Shown here piece by piece: positions 1 through 5,878 of a stretch of 6,312 bases of DNA. The stretch spans positions 1 through 6,312 of the forward strand of contig JAUXGP010000099.1 of NCBI GenBank assembly GCA_030621995.1. Direction: 5' to 3'. Made by a program: the position numbers and the translations under genes. Under the pieces are notes generated by a model. It ran no database searches. It was not told the origin of the DNA and saw only the letters and a program-made list of their open reading frames with translations. Source of the stretch: Psychrilyobacter sp. (GTDB lineage Bacteria > Fusobacteriota > Fusobacteriia > Fusobacteriales > Fusobacteriaceae). The number at the start of each line of letters is the position of its first letter. The stretch's first letter is position 1.

Positions 1-27
1 AAAAAAAAGAGTGTCAAAGTTTAATCT
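1..27 (+). terminator. Possible right half of an upstream terminator hairpin, cut by the window edge
   Basis: The window opens with eight A's followed by GAGTGTCAAAGTTTA. This closely matches the loop and right arm of the complete terminator at 5793-5845, which reads seven A's then GAGTGCTCAAGTTTA. In that hairpin the A-run is the loop and the following bases are the right arm. By analogy, 1-27 would be the loop and right arm of a similar hairpin whose left arm lies outside the window. There is no clear T-run after it, so this is a tentative reading based on similarity alone. Confidence 0.3.
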
Positions 28-73
28 TGTGTATAGATTATTATCAATTTGTATGTGAAATCAAGTTTCGTTC

Positions 74-102
74 TTGACATATCTACAAAAAAATTTTATT
101 AT
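74..102 (+). promoter_or_regulatory. Sigma-70-type promoter of the tetR-RND-LolA-like-barrel unit
   Basis: A perfect -35 hexamer TTGACA (74-79) is separated by 17 bp from a -10 hexamer TATTAT (97-102), one mismatch from TATAAT. This predicts transcription starting near 108-111, leaving a leader of roughly 90 nt before the regulator's ATG at 200. It is the best promoter visible in the window and the natural driver of the whole four-gene run. The palindrome at 111-128 begins right at the predicted start, so the promoter is probably repressible. Confidence 0.8.
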
Positions 103-110
103 AAAATGTA

Positions 111-128
111 AATGAGTGAACACTCATT
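111..128 (+). promoter_or_regulatory. Palindromic operator, probable binding site of the adjacent TetR-family repressor
   Basis: AATGAGTGAACACTCATT is an inverted repeat with two perfect 8-bp arms (111-118 and 121-128) around a 2-bp AA centre. Its length and TGAGTGA-like arms resemble the operators of many TetR-family repressors. It overlaps the predicted transcription start just downstream of the -10, where bound protein would block RNA polymerase. The first gene downstream encodes a TetR-family protein, so autoregulation is the simplest reading. No second copy was seen by eye elsewhere in the window. Binding by this particular protein is inferred. Confidence 0.75.
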
Positions 129-154
129 ATGGATGGACAAAATTAAATAAACTA

Positions 155-181
155 GAAATAGTGCTTTTTCAGCTCTATTTT
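155..181 (+). other. Hairpin in the 5' leader of the regulator mRNA
   Basis: AAATAG (156-161) pairs with CTATTT (175-180), and GCT (163-165) pairs with AGC (171-173) across a single T/T mismatch, leaving a 5-nt loop TTTTC. A G-T wobble at 155/181 extends the base. It lies in the untranslated leader about 10 nt before the ribosome binding site of the TetR gene. It is not followed by a clean T-run, so it is not an obvious attenuator. It may affect mRNA stability or ribosome access, or may be chance in AT-rich DNA. Confidence 0.3.
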
Positions 182-189
182 ATTCTACA

Positions 190-202
190 GGGAGGTTGTA
201 TG
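190..202 (+). promoter_or_regulatory. Ribosome binding site that fixes the TetR start at ATG 200
   Basis: GGGAGG (190-195) stands 4 nt before ATG 200-202. The open frame extends upstream to a GTG at 116, but that GTG lies inside the operator palindrome, has no Shine-Dalgarno sequence, and would add 28 residues unlike the usual start of a TetR protein. ATG 200 gives a short N-terminal tail directly before the first DNA-binding-domain helix, as expected for the family. Confidence 0.85.
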
Positions 203-781
203 CCGAATAATAAAAAACAAGATAAAAAAGAATTAATAGTTTTAGCAGCAGTTGAACTTCTACGAGCTAAAAATTATCAAGGAATGAAGACTTTAGAAAT
301 AGCTAAAAAAGCAAATATAGCTGAAGGAACCTTATATAGATACTTTAAAAATAAAGATGCAATATTTGTAGCAATAGTGAAGTATTTTTTAAATAGTTTT
401 TTGGAAAAAACATTTCAAAATATAGAACCAAATAATCAGTTTCAAGATAATTTAGAATTGTTAGTAGATAATGTATGTGATGTTTTAGAAACAGGAAAAG
501 ATTTTTATAAATTATATCTAAAAGCTTTTTCAGAAATAGAAAAAGAAGAGGTCTGTGAAATAATAAAATCTCATACGATAGAATCAAATAAAGCTTTAGA
601 AAAAATACTAGAATGGAGTGACTCTGAATATACAGATACAGAAAAATTAATATTTGTAGACTGTGTGTGGGGTGTAATTAAAGCATCTTCAGAAAGGGAT
701 ATACTGAATATAGAAAAGATAAATAGAGAAAAAATATTATTTTCAATAAGTTATATCGGTAAAATGATACAAAAATTATAG
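200..781 (+). CDS. TetR/AcrR-family transcriptional regulator
   Basis: This is a 193-residue one-component repressor, the usual size for the family. Residues 9-56 form the TetR N-terminal DNA-binding domain: a first helix (ELIVLAAVELL), then a helix-turn-helix around 31-49 with T31, EIAKKANIAEGTLYRYF and the hallmark KNKDAIF that follows the recognition helix. The rest (about 57-193) is an alpha-helical ligand-binding and dimerisation domain with no recognisable ligand signature. TetR-family proteins bind palindromes as dimers and release DNA when a small hydrophobic ligand binds. The gene lies first in the unit, behind a promoter with a palindrome on the start site. Its TAG stop shares its G with the ribosome binding site of the exporter gene, 11 bp before that start. 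It therefore most likely represses itself and the export genes, with the ligand related to the exported compound. Family assignment is firm; the ligand is unknown. Confidence 0.93.
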   Translation: MPNNKKQDKKELIVLAAVELLRAKNYQGMKTLEIAKKANIAEGTLYRYFKNKDAIFVAIVKYFLNSFLEKTFQNIEPNNQFQDNLELLVDNVCDVLETGKDFYKLYLKAFSEIEKEEVCEIIKSHTIESNKALEKILEWSDSEYTDTEKLIFVDCVWGVIKASSERDILNIEKINREKILFSISYIGKMIQKL

Positions 782-792
782 GAGGGAATACA

Positions 793-3450
793 GTGAAAAA
801 GTTATACGACCATCCAAAAATTGTTATTTTAGTCATAGGAATAGTTACCCTGCTATTTGCTATGCAAATGCCAAAGATAGTAATAGATAATGACGTTAAA
901 ATCTTTCTGCCGAAATCTCATATATCCAGATTAAATGATGATAAAGCCTCAGAAACTTTTGGGAGTTCAGATGCGATACTTCTAGCAGTTAAATTTAATT
1001 CAGAGAATATATTTACAGCTGAAAATATAGCCCTTATAGATAAACTGACAAAGAAATTTGAAAGTTTTACAGGGGTAGATGAAGTGAAATCTCTTACAAA
1101 TACTGATTTTATAGAAGGAACAGCAGAAGGGATGGAAGTTGAAGCTATTGTTAATGATCTTCCACAAACAAAAGAAGATTTAGATAAAATAAAACATAAA
1201 CTTCTTTCATGGAAATCTATGTATGCAAAGTCTCTCTATACAGATGATTTTAAATCTACAACTTTACTTGTCCAATTAGAAGATGGAACAACTGCTATCG
1301 AACAAGAAGAAATCTTTCAAGAAATTCGAGCAGAGGTAAATACCTATTCCAATGACAAGAATATGACCTTTTATCTAGCTGGTCAACCAGTTCTAAATAC
1401 ATTGATGGGTGAGAGTATGCAGGTGGATATGAAAAAATTAATTCCATTTGTAATGCTGATAGTAATAGCTTCTCTTTTCATCTCGTTTAAAACAATAGGC
1501 GGAGTAATATTGCCTCTTTTAACAGTTTTAATAAGTACTATATGGTCCATAGGTCTTATGGCAGGGCTGGGAATACCACTGACTATGGTTTCGACTATAA
1601 TACCTGTGCTTCTAATAGCTGTGGGAAGTGCTTATGGAATTCATATTATATCTCATTACTATGATGATGTGAAATCAGTAGGAAAAGAATTGACAGATGA
1701 AGAGCATAAAGAGATAGTTCTTCATAATGTACATAAAGTAGGGAAAGCAGTTTTCCTAGCCGGGCTTACAACTATTGCAGGTTTTGGATCCTTGGCAACC
1801 AGTAAAATAATTCCTATAAAAAACTTTGGATTATTCACAGCTCTTGGAGTTTTCGGAGCTTTGGTTGTAGCTATTACATTGATTCCTTCGATTTTATTAT
1901 TAAAGAAACCAAAAGTAAATATAGAAAATCATACTGAAGAGACGTTAATGACTAAGTTACTTATGTACCTATATCATTTCTTTACTCGAAAAAAATTAAG
2001 TGTAATACTACTAACTGCAATAATAATGACATTTTCTATATATGGAACATCTAAGGTTATAATAGACAGTGTTCTAGTAGAGTTCTTTAAACAGGGAACG
2101 CCAGTCAGAGGGGCGGATGAATATCTAAATGCTAACTTCAACGGAAGTAACTTTATAAATGTAGTGATAGATGGAAAAGAAAAAGGAGACCTGACAAATC
2201 CTGAGATATTAAAGGCGATGGATAATATGAAGGAACACTTTGTATCAAACCATGAATATGTAGGACAGGTAATAAGTTTTTCAGATTTTATAAAGAGAAT
2301 GAATAAAGTTATGAACTATCCAGAGGAAACGGATCTTGCTTTAGCGGAAAAAGCAGAAACTGCTCAACTAGATAATGGAGCTATATCCAGTGATTTTAAT
2401 GATAGTTTTGACGATAGCTTTAGTGATAATAGTTTTGAAGAAGACAGTTTTGAAGATGGTTTTGAAGATATAGATAACACAGAATCTATTCCTTTGGATA
2501 ATCAACTTAAAATAACCAAGCCTATTCCTAGCCGGGAAAAGATAAGTGAGGCAGATCTGCTAAATATATTAAATTCTGCTCTATTAGATGCTAAAAAAGT
2601 TAATTTAACAGCCCAAGAGTTGGTGACAGAAATGAATAGAGCGACAAACTACCAGGGAGAAGCATATAATGAAGTTCCTTATGACCCCGCTAAATATCCG
2701 GCTGTGACAAGAGAGGAGTTAAAAAACTTAGTTTCGCAATATCTTCTATTGTATTCAGGTGAATTAGATTCATTTGCAGATGATAGATTAGAACCAAAAT
2801 CAACAAGAATGCTATTCCAATTAAAATCTGCTAGTAATATATTTATAGCGGACTTAAAGGATGAAATTTCTCGTTATGCAGAGGAAAACTTCCCTAAAGG
2901 TTATACTGTCACAGTTTCAGGAGCGGGAGATATGAGTTTAGCTGTAAATAATTTGATTGTTTCCAGTCAAATTATAAGTATAATAACATCTCTTATAATA
3001 GTATTTATTATAGTGGCATATTCATTTAAATCTGTTATAGCAGGAATCTATGGGATTATTCCACTTATTATATCTCTGTTTATAAACTTCGGATTAATGG
3101 GGTTTGCAGGAATAAAACTAGATGTAGGAACAGCCATGGTGGCTTCTATTGCAATAGGAATAGGAGTGGATTATACAATTCATTTCCTGACAACATATCA
3201 TTATGAAAGAATGATAACATCGGATTTGGAGATTGTAACGAAAAAAACATTAAACAGCTCTGGAAAAGCTATTATATTCAACGCCATTTCAGTTGCCTTA
3301 GGATTTGCAGTACTTATCTTCTCAAACTTTAACCCTATAAAGAATTTAGGACTATTAGTTTGTATTACGATGATAACTTCATCTATGGGATCGATGATTT
3401 TACTGCCAATATTATTAAATTTATTTAAACCAAAATTTGTTTCAAAATAG
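793..3450 (+). CDS. RND superfamily (MMPL/COG1033, HAE3-like) inner-membrane exporter
   Basis: An 885-residue protein with duplicated RND architecture. TM1 is at about 9-26, followed by a periplasmic loop to about 213, then TM2-6 (about 214-371). TM7 is at about 400-418, followed by a longer loop to about 720, then TM8-12 (about 721-877). The C-terminal half carries the family motif GIGVDYTIH at 789-797, with D793 the probable proton-relay acid. The equivalent N-terminal site reads VGSAYGIH (277-284), with Ala280 in place of Asp. Length and layout fit the COG1033 'predicted exporter' group, not the roughly 1040-residue AcrB type. The second loop holds an acidic Phe/Ser/Asp repeat (534-562). 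RND proteins use the proton gradient to move hydrophobic molecules or lipids outward. The GTG start (793) has GGAGGG (781-786) 6 nt upstream. The next gene follows 12 bp later, a LolA-like partner as commonly seen beside such exporters. The substrate is not deducible. Fold assignment is secure; export direction is by family. Confidence 0.92.
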   Translation: MKKLYDHPKIVILVIGIVTLLFAMQMPKIVIDNDVKIFLPKSHISRLNDDKASETFGSSDAILLAVKFNSENIFTAENIALIDKLTKKFESFTGVDEVKSLTNTDFIEGTAEGMEVEAIVNDLPQTKEDLDKIKHKLLSWKSMYAKSLYTDDFKSTTLLVQLEDGTTAIEQEEIFQEIRAEVNTYSNDKNMTFYLAGQPVLNTLMGESMQVDMKKLIPFVMLIVIASLFISFKTIGGVILPLLTVLISTIWSIGLMAGLGIPLTMVSTIIPVLLIAVGSAYGIHIISHYYDDVKSVGKELTDEEHKEIVLHNVHKVGKAVFLAGLTTIAGFGSLATSKIIPIKNFGLFTALGVFGALVVAITLIPSILLLKKPKVNIENHTEETLMTKLLMYLYHFFTRKKLSVILLTAIIMTFSIYGTSKVIIDSVLVEFFKQGTPVRGADEYLNANFNGSNFINVVIDGKEKGDLTNPEILKAMDNMKEHFVSNHEYVGQVISFSDFIKRMNKVMNYPEETDLALAEKAETAQLDNGAISSDFNDSFDDSFSDNSFEEDSFEDGFEDIDNTESIPLDNQLKITKPIPSREKISEADLLNILNSALLDAKKVNLTAQELVTEMNRATNYQGEAYNEVPYDPAKYPAVTREELKNLVSQYLLLYSGELDSFADDRLEPKSTRMLFQLKSASNIFIADLKDEISRYAEENFPKGYTVTVSGAGDMSLAVNNLIVSSQIISIITSLIIVFIIVAYSFKSVIAGIYGIIPLIISLFINFGLMGFAGIKLDVGTAMVASIAIGIGVDYTIHFLTTYHYERMITSDLEIVTKKTLNSSGKAIIFNAISVALGFAVLIFSNFNPIKNLGLLVCITMITSSMGSMILLPILLNLFKPKFVSK
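2392..2478 (+). repeat. Degenerate 15-bp tandem repeat coding an acidic Phe-rich tract in the RND second loop
   Basis: Residues 534-562 read as repeating units DFND, SFDD, SFSDN, SFEED, SFEDG, FEDID. At DNA level the 15-bp units at 2431-2445 and 2446-2460 both begin AGTTTTGAAGA, and 2461-2475 is a third, diverged unit. The tract lies in the large periplasmic loop between TM7 and TM8 and is probably disordered and strongly negative. It looks like a slippage-born linear segment inside an otherwise folded domain. A similar tract occurs at the start of the mature outer-membrane barrel encoded downstream. Confidence 0.8.
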
Positions 3451-3462
3451 GGAGGGAATATC

Positions 3463-4287
3463 ATGAAAAACATTAAATTAAGTAAAAAAATTATAATCTT
3501 AGGTCTGGGAATACTTTTGACTATTCCAAGTTTTGCCATTACAGGAACAGAAGTTTCTCAATTAGCCAGAGATAGAGATACAGGAAATACAGTTATGGCA
3601 GCTATGCAGATGAAGTTAATTTCAAGAGATGGAAAAGTTGAATCAGATAGAAAACTTATGACTTGGGGATATAAATATGATATAGAAAAGGATCTTTCTA
3701 AAGTAGTGATGGAGTTTAAGGCTCCCGCTTCTATTGCTAAAACAAGATTTTTACAGATAGAAAATGAAATAGGGAAAGATGACGATAAATGGATCTTCCT
3801 GCCTGCCCTTGGAAGAGTTAGAAGGATCTCATCTTCAGATAAAACATCATCATTTGTAGGATCTGATTTCACATATGGGGATATGGAAACAAGAGAGGTT
3901 TCAGAGGATACACATAAGCTGTTAAAAGAGGAAAAGTATGGGAAGTATGATTGTTATGTAGTGGAATCTGTTCCAGTAGATAAAGATGATTCTCAATACT
4001 CTAAGAGAGTAACCTGGGTAACAAAGGATAGTTATGTTCCGGTAAAAGCTGAACTATATTCTAAAAAAACTAATGAAATTCAAAAAAGATTAACTGTTCA
4101 AGGAGACTTAGAAAAGGTTCAAGGAATTTGGTCTGTATTTAGTACAACGATGGAAGACTTAGAAACTGGTCATAAAACACTTCTGGATGTAGTTCAAAAA
4201 AATGGAAAATATCTGCTTAGATATAATGGAAAGATGAACCCTAAGAGATTTACACAATCATTCATTAAAACAGGAAGAGCAAAATAG
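3463..4287 (+). CDS. LolA-like periplasmic protein ('outer membrane lipoprotein-sorting protein', PF17131-type)
   Basis: A 274-residue secreted protein. Residues 1-25 are a Sec signal peptide (basic KNIKLSKK, hydrophobic IIILGLGILL, cleavage after SFA25); there is no lipobox Cys, so the mature protein should be soluble in the periplasm. The centre carries the signature of the LolA-like proteins that travel with RND exporters: KWIFLPALGRVRRI (109-122), then SFVGSDFTYGD (130-140). In this superfamily an open beta-sheet half-barrel binds acyl chains or other hydrophobic molecules. Classical LolA (about 180 mature residues) takes lipoproteins from LolCDE; this protein is longer and sits with an RND exporter, so it more likely carries that exporter's substrate. 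Its ATG has GGAGGG (3451-3456) 6 nt upstream and lies 12 bp after the exporter stop, implying translation from the same mRNA. Family assignment is from motif recognition; the cargo is inferred only as hydrophobic. Confidence 0.87.
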   Translation: MKNIKLSKKIIILGLGILLTIPSFAITGTEVSQLARDRDTGNTVMAAMQMKLISRDGKVESDRKLMTWGYKYDIEKDLSKVVMEFKAPASIAKTRFLQIENEIGKDDDKWIFLPALGRVRRISSSDKTSSFVGSDFTYGDMETREVSEDTHKLLKEEKYGKYDCYVVESVPVDKDDSQYSKRVTWVTKDSYVPVKAELYSKKTNEIQKRLTVQGDLEKVQGIWSVFSTTMEDLETGHKTLLDVVQKNGKYLLRYNGKMNPKRFTQSFIKTGRAK

Positions 4288-4292
4288 GCAAT

Positions 4293-4322
4293 GTGACGCT
4301 GCATCCGAATGGGAGTAGTCAC
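4293..4322 (+). other. GC-richer hairpin element in the spacer before the barrel gene
   Basis: GTGAC (4293-4297) pairs with GTCAC (4318-4322), and inside it TCC (4304-4306) can pair with GGA (4312-4314). The 30-bp element has 17 G/C bases, clearly above the AT-rich surroundings. It starts 5 bp after the LolA-like stop codon. There is no T-run after it, so it is not a standard intrinsic terminator. It could protect or process the upstream mRNA, or be part of a structured leader for the barrel gene. No known RNA family can be assigned with confidence. Confidence 0.35.
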
Positions 4323-4326
4323 TATA

Positions 4327-4350
4327 TTTACAAAGGATTTAATCTGTAAA
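4327..4350 (+). other. Small AT-rich inverted repeat in the same spacer
   Basis: TTTACA (4327-4332) and TGTAAA (4345-4350) form perfect 6-bp arms separated by 12 bp. It lies between the GC-richer hairpin and the possible -10 box of the barrel gene. It could be a weak operator or RNA hairpin, but an AT-rich repeat this short is also easily produced by chance. Confidence 0.2.
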
Positions 4351-4372
4351 ATTATTTTGTAAGTATTTTCTA

Positions 4373-4378
4373 TATAAT
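4373..4378 (+). promoter_or_regulatory. Possible secondary -10 box for the barrel gene
   Basis: A perfect TATAAT lies 18 bp before the barrel's ATG. No good -35 hexamer is found 16-18 bp upstream (the region reads AATTAT/ATTATT), there is no extended TGn, and transcription starting about 7 bp later would leave a leader of only about 12 nt with the ribosome binding site almost at its end. It may supply some independent transcription of the outer-membrane gene, but the evidence is thin. Confidence 0.3.
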
Positions 4379-4396
4379 AAAAAAAGGGAGTTTCAT

Positions 4397-5755
4397 ATGA
4401 AAAAGTATATAATGTTCCTTACAGGAATATTACTGAGTTTTAATGCAATGGCTGGAGAGTTCAGCGAATTTAATGATTTTGATGATTTTTCAGAAAACTC
4501 AGAGGAAAAAACAGAAATAAATCTTCAGGTAAATGGGAAAATAGGTTATGAGGGAAGAGTTAATTTTAGTGATGGAACCCATGAAAGTCTTCCTTTTGTA
4601 AAGGTGCAGACAGACCTTGAAACATCACATTTTGATGTTCTAGGTGATTTTACCGTAGATAAATACGATAAAAAACCCATAGTGGAGGAGCTTTTTACTA
4701 GAATTTATTTAGGCGAAAAAATACAGCTTGAATTAGGAAGACAAAAGTTAATTTGGGGAAAAGGGGACAAGGTTCATCTGGTAAATAATATAAATTCAAC
4801 GGATTATAGGGACTTTATAAATGGTGAATATAGAGATGAACTTATAGGTGAAAATATGGTAAGACTTATGTATACTCCTAGTGTAGATAGTGAAGCAAAA
4901 TTTGAATTTGTATATACTCCAGAGTTCACACCGGATGAATTTGCTGCATCTGGACCTTGGACACCATATTTATTTAGACGAGCCAATACGTTATTAGCTC
5001 CTATAAATAAATCCCTGGAAGATTTTGAACCCGATATAAAAAAATACAAGCATGATCAAGCTGGATTTAGATTTACAAACTCTCAGTCAGGACTGGATTA
5101 TGGATTCTCATATTATAGAGGATATGAAAAACAGCCTACAATAGATAAAGAACTTTTAGCCAAAGCACAGTCTGGAGATATTACAGCAATAGGGGATATC
5201 ATGAATGGAAACTTAGATGTTCATTACGATAGATTGGATGTATTTGGAATAGAAGCATCTAAAGTTATTATAGGAGGAATTAATGGAAGGTTTGAAACGG
5301 CTTACTATATGACCGAAGATAGCTCCGGAAAAGATGCCAATATAAAAAATGATAGAATAGGAACATTGATAGGCGGCGACAGGGATTTAGGTGAGTTTGG
5401 CTTACATAATATGAATTTTAATATGCAGGTAAAGACAATTTTTCTCTTGGATAAATCAAGTGTAGAGAATAATCTTTTAGATACTGACTACAATGAAAAT
5501 GGAGATTATATTAAAAATACTGTTATCGTAAAAATAGAGGACAAATTTAAAAGTGATACCATTAAATCATCCGTTAAATTTATATGGAATGTAGAAGGAA
5601 AAGATTATGCTGTTATGCCAGAAATAGAATATATCTATGAAGATAACCTTTACGTTACTTTGGGGTATAATATCTATGGTGGAGAAGAAACAACAGAAAT
5701 AGGTCAATATAGAGATAACGATTATGCTTATTTAAGTTTAGAGTATAATTTCTAA
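4397..5755 (+). CDS. Outer-membrane beta-barrel protein, DUF1302-like partner of the RND exporter
   Basis: A 452-residue secreted protein. Residues 1-19 are a Sec signal peptide (MKKYIMFLTGILLSFNAMA, cleavage before Gly20). The mature N-terminus (21-38) is an acidic Phe-rich segment, EFSEFNDFDDFSENSEEK, followed by alternating hydrophobic/polar beta-strands to the end. The last residues, YLSLEYNF, are a classical C-terminal beta-signal ending in Phe for BAM-dependent assembly. The motif LGRQKLIWGKGDKV (113-126) followed by STDYRDF (134-140) resembles the RQ-x-WG signature of DUF1302-type and related barrels that often sit beside RND exporters and LolA/DUF1329-like proteins. It would be the exit or insertion point for the exporter's substrate. 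A GGGAG site (4386-4390) lies 6 nt before the ATG. The 109-bp spacer may allow expression separate from the upstream genes. Barrel nature is strongly supported; the precise family name is moderately supported and the transport role is inferred. Confidence 0.82.
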   Translation: MKKYIMFLTGILLSFNAMAGEFSEFNDFDDFSENSEEKTEINLQVNGKIGYEGRVNFSDGTHESLPFVKVQTDLETSHFDVLGDFTVDKYDKKPIVEELFTRIYLGEKIQLELGRQKLIWGKGDKVHLVNNINSTDYRDFINGEYRDELIGENMVRLMYTPSVDSEAKFEFVYTPEFTPDEFAASGPWTPYLFRRANTLLAPINKSLEDFEPDIKKYKHDQAGFRFTNSQSGLDYGFSYYRGYEKQPTIDKELLAKAQSGDITAIGDIMNGNLDVHYDRLDVFGIEASKVIIGGINGRFETAYYMTEDSSGKDANIKNDRIGTLIGGDRDLGEFGLHNMNFNMQVKTIFLLDKSSVENNLLDTDYNENGDYIKNTVIVKIEDKFKSDTIKSSVKFIWNVEGKDYAVMPEIEYIYEDNLYVTLGYNIYGGEETTEIGQYRDNDYAYLSLEYNF

Positions 5756-5792
5756 GGCTAAAGGATACGACCTTATAAACCAAATATAAACT

Positions 5793-5845
5793 AAAACCTG
5801 TAAACTAGACACTAAAAAAAGAGTGCTCAAGTTTACAGGTTTTTT
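5793..5845 (+). terminator. Strong intrinsic terminator at the end of the four-gene unit, possibly bidirectional
   Basis: AAAACCTGTAAACT (5793-5806) pairs perfectly over 14 bp with AGTTTACAGGTTTT (5830-5843). The stem continues with a short interrupted section and CACT (5810-5813) paired with AGTG (5822-5825) around an A-rich loop. On the plus strand the right arm runs into six T's (5840-5845), as in a rho-independent terminator. On the minus strand the arm is followed by TTTTAGTTTATATTTG, which could also end transcription of the convergent DUF2914 gene. It lies 38 bp after the barrel stop and 33 bp from the facing stop. Confidence 0.88.
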
Positions 5846-5878
5846 GTATACTTAAAAATAAATATTATTTTTAACGGG

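Noticed and set aside
129..146. Tiny upstream ORF MDGQN in the regulator leader
   Set aside because: Five codons, no ribosome binding site, and no attenuator-like arrangement that would give it a role.
116..199. N-terminal extension of the TetR protein from a GTG at 116
   Set aside because: The GTG lies inside the operator palindrome, close to the predicted transcription start, has no ribosome binding site, and adds residues not typical of TetR proteins; ATG 200 has a good GGGAGG site.
345..587. Minus-strand open frame inside the TetR gene
   Set aside because: Low-complexity Leu/Phe/Tyr-rich translation typical of the antisense of an AT-rich gene; no start signals and complete overlap with a well-supported gene.
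793..3450. AcrB-type (HAE1) drug efflux pump
   Set aside because: The protein is too short, lacks AcrB-like loop size, and has no membrane-fusion or TolC gene beside it; motifs and neighbours fit the COG1033/MMPL group better.
3201..3539. Minus-strand open frame across the exporter end and the LolA-like start
   Set aside because: It is the antisense of coding sequence, spans two real genes and resembles no known protein.
3558..3872. Minus-strand open frame inside the LolA-like gene
   Set aside because: Antisense shadow of a gene with clear family motifs; no ribosome binding site was recognised.
3463..4287. Classical LolA of the lipoprotein-sorting (LolCDE) pathway
   Set aside because: It is longer than LolA, carries the WIFLP...SFVGSDF signature of the RND-associated LolA-like group, and no Lol genes are nearby.
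4293..4322. yybP-ykoY manganese riboswitch before the barrel gene
   Set aside because: Only GGGAGTAG resembles the consensus; the conserved second metal-binding loop and the rest of the aptamer cannot be found in the 109-bp spacer.
4804..5049. Minus-strand open frame inside the barrel gene
   Set aside because: Antisense shadow; the plus-strand frame has a signal peptide, barrel strands and a C-terminal Phe.
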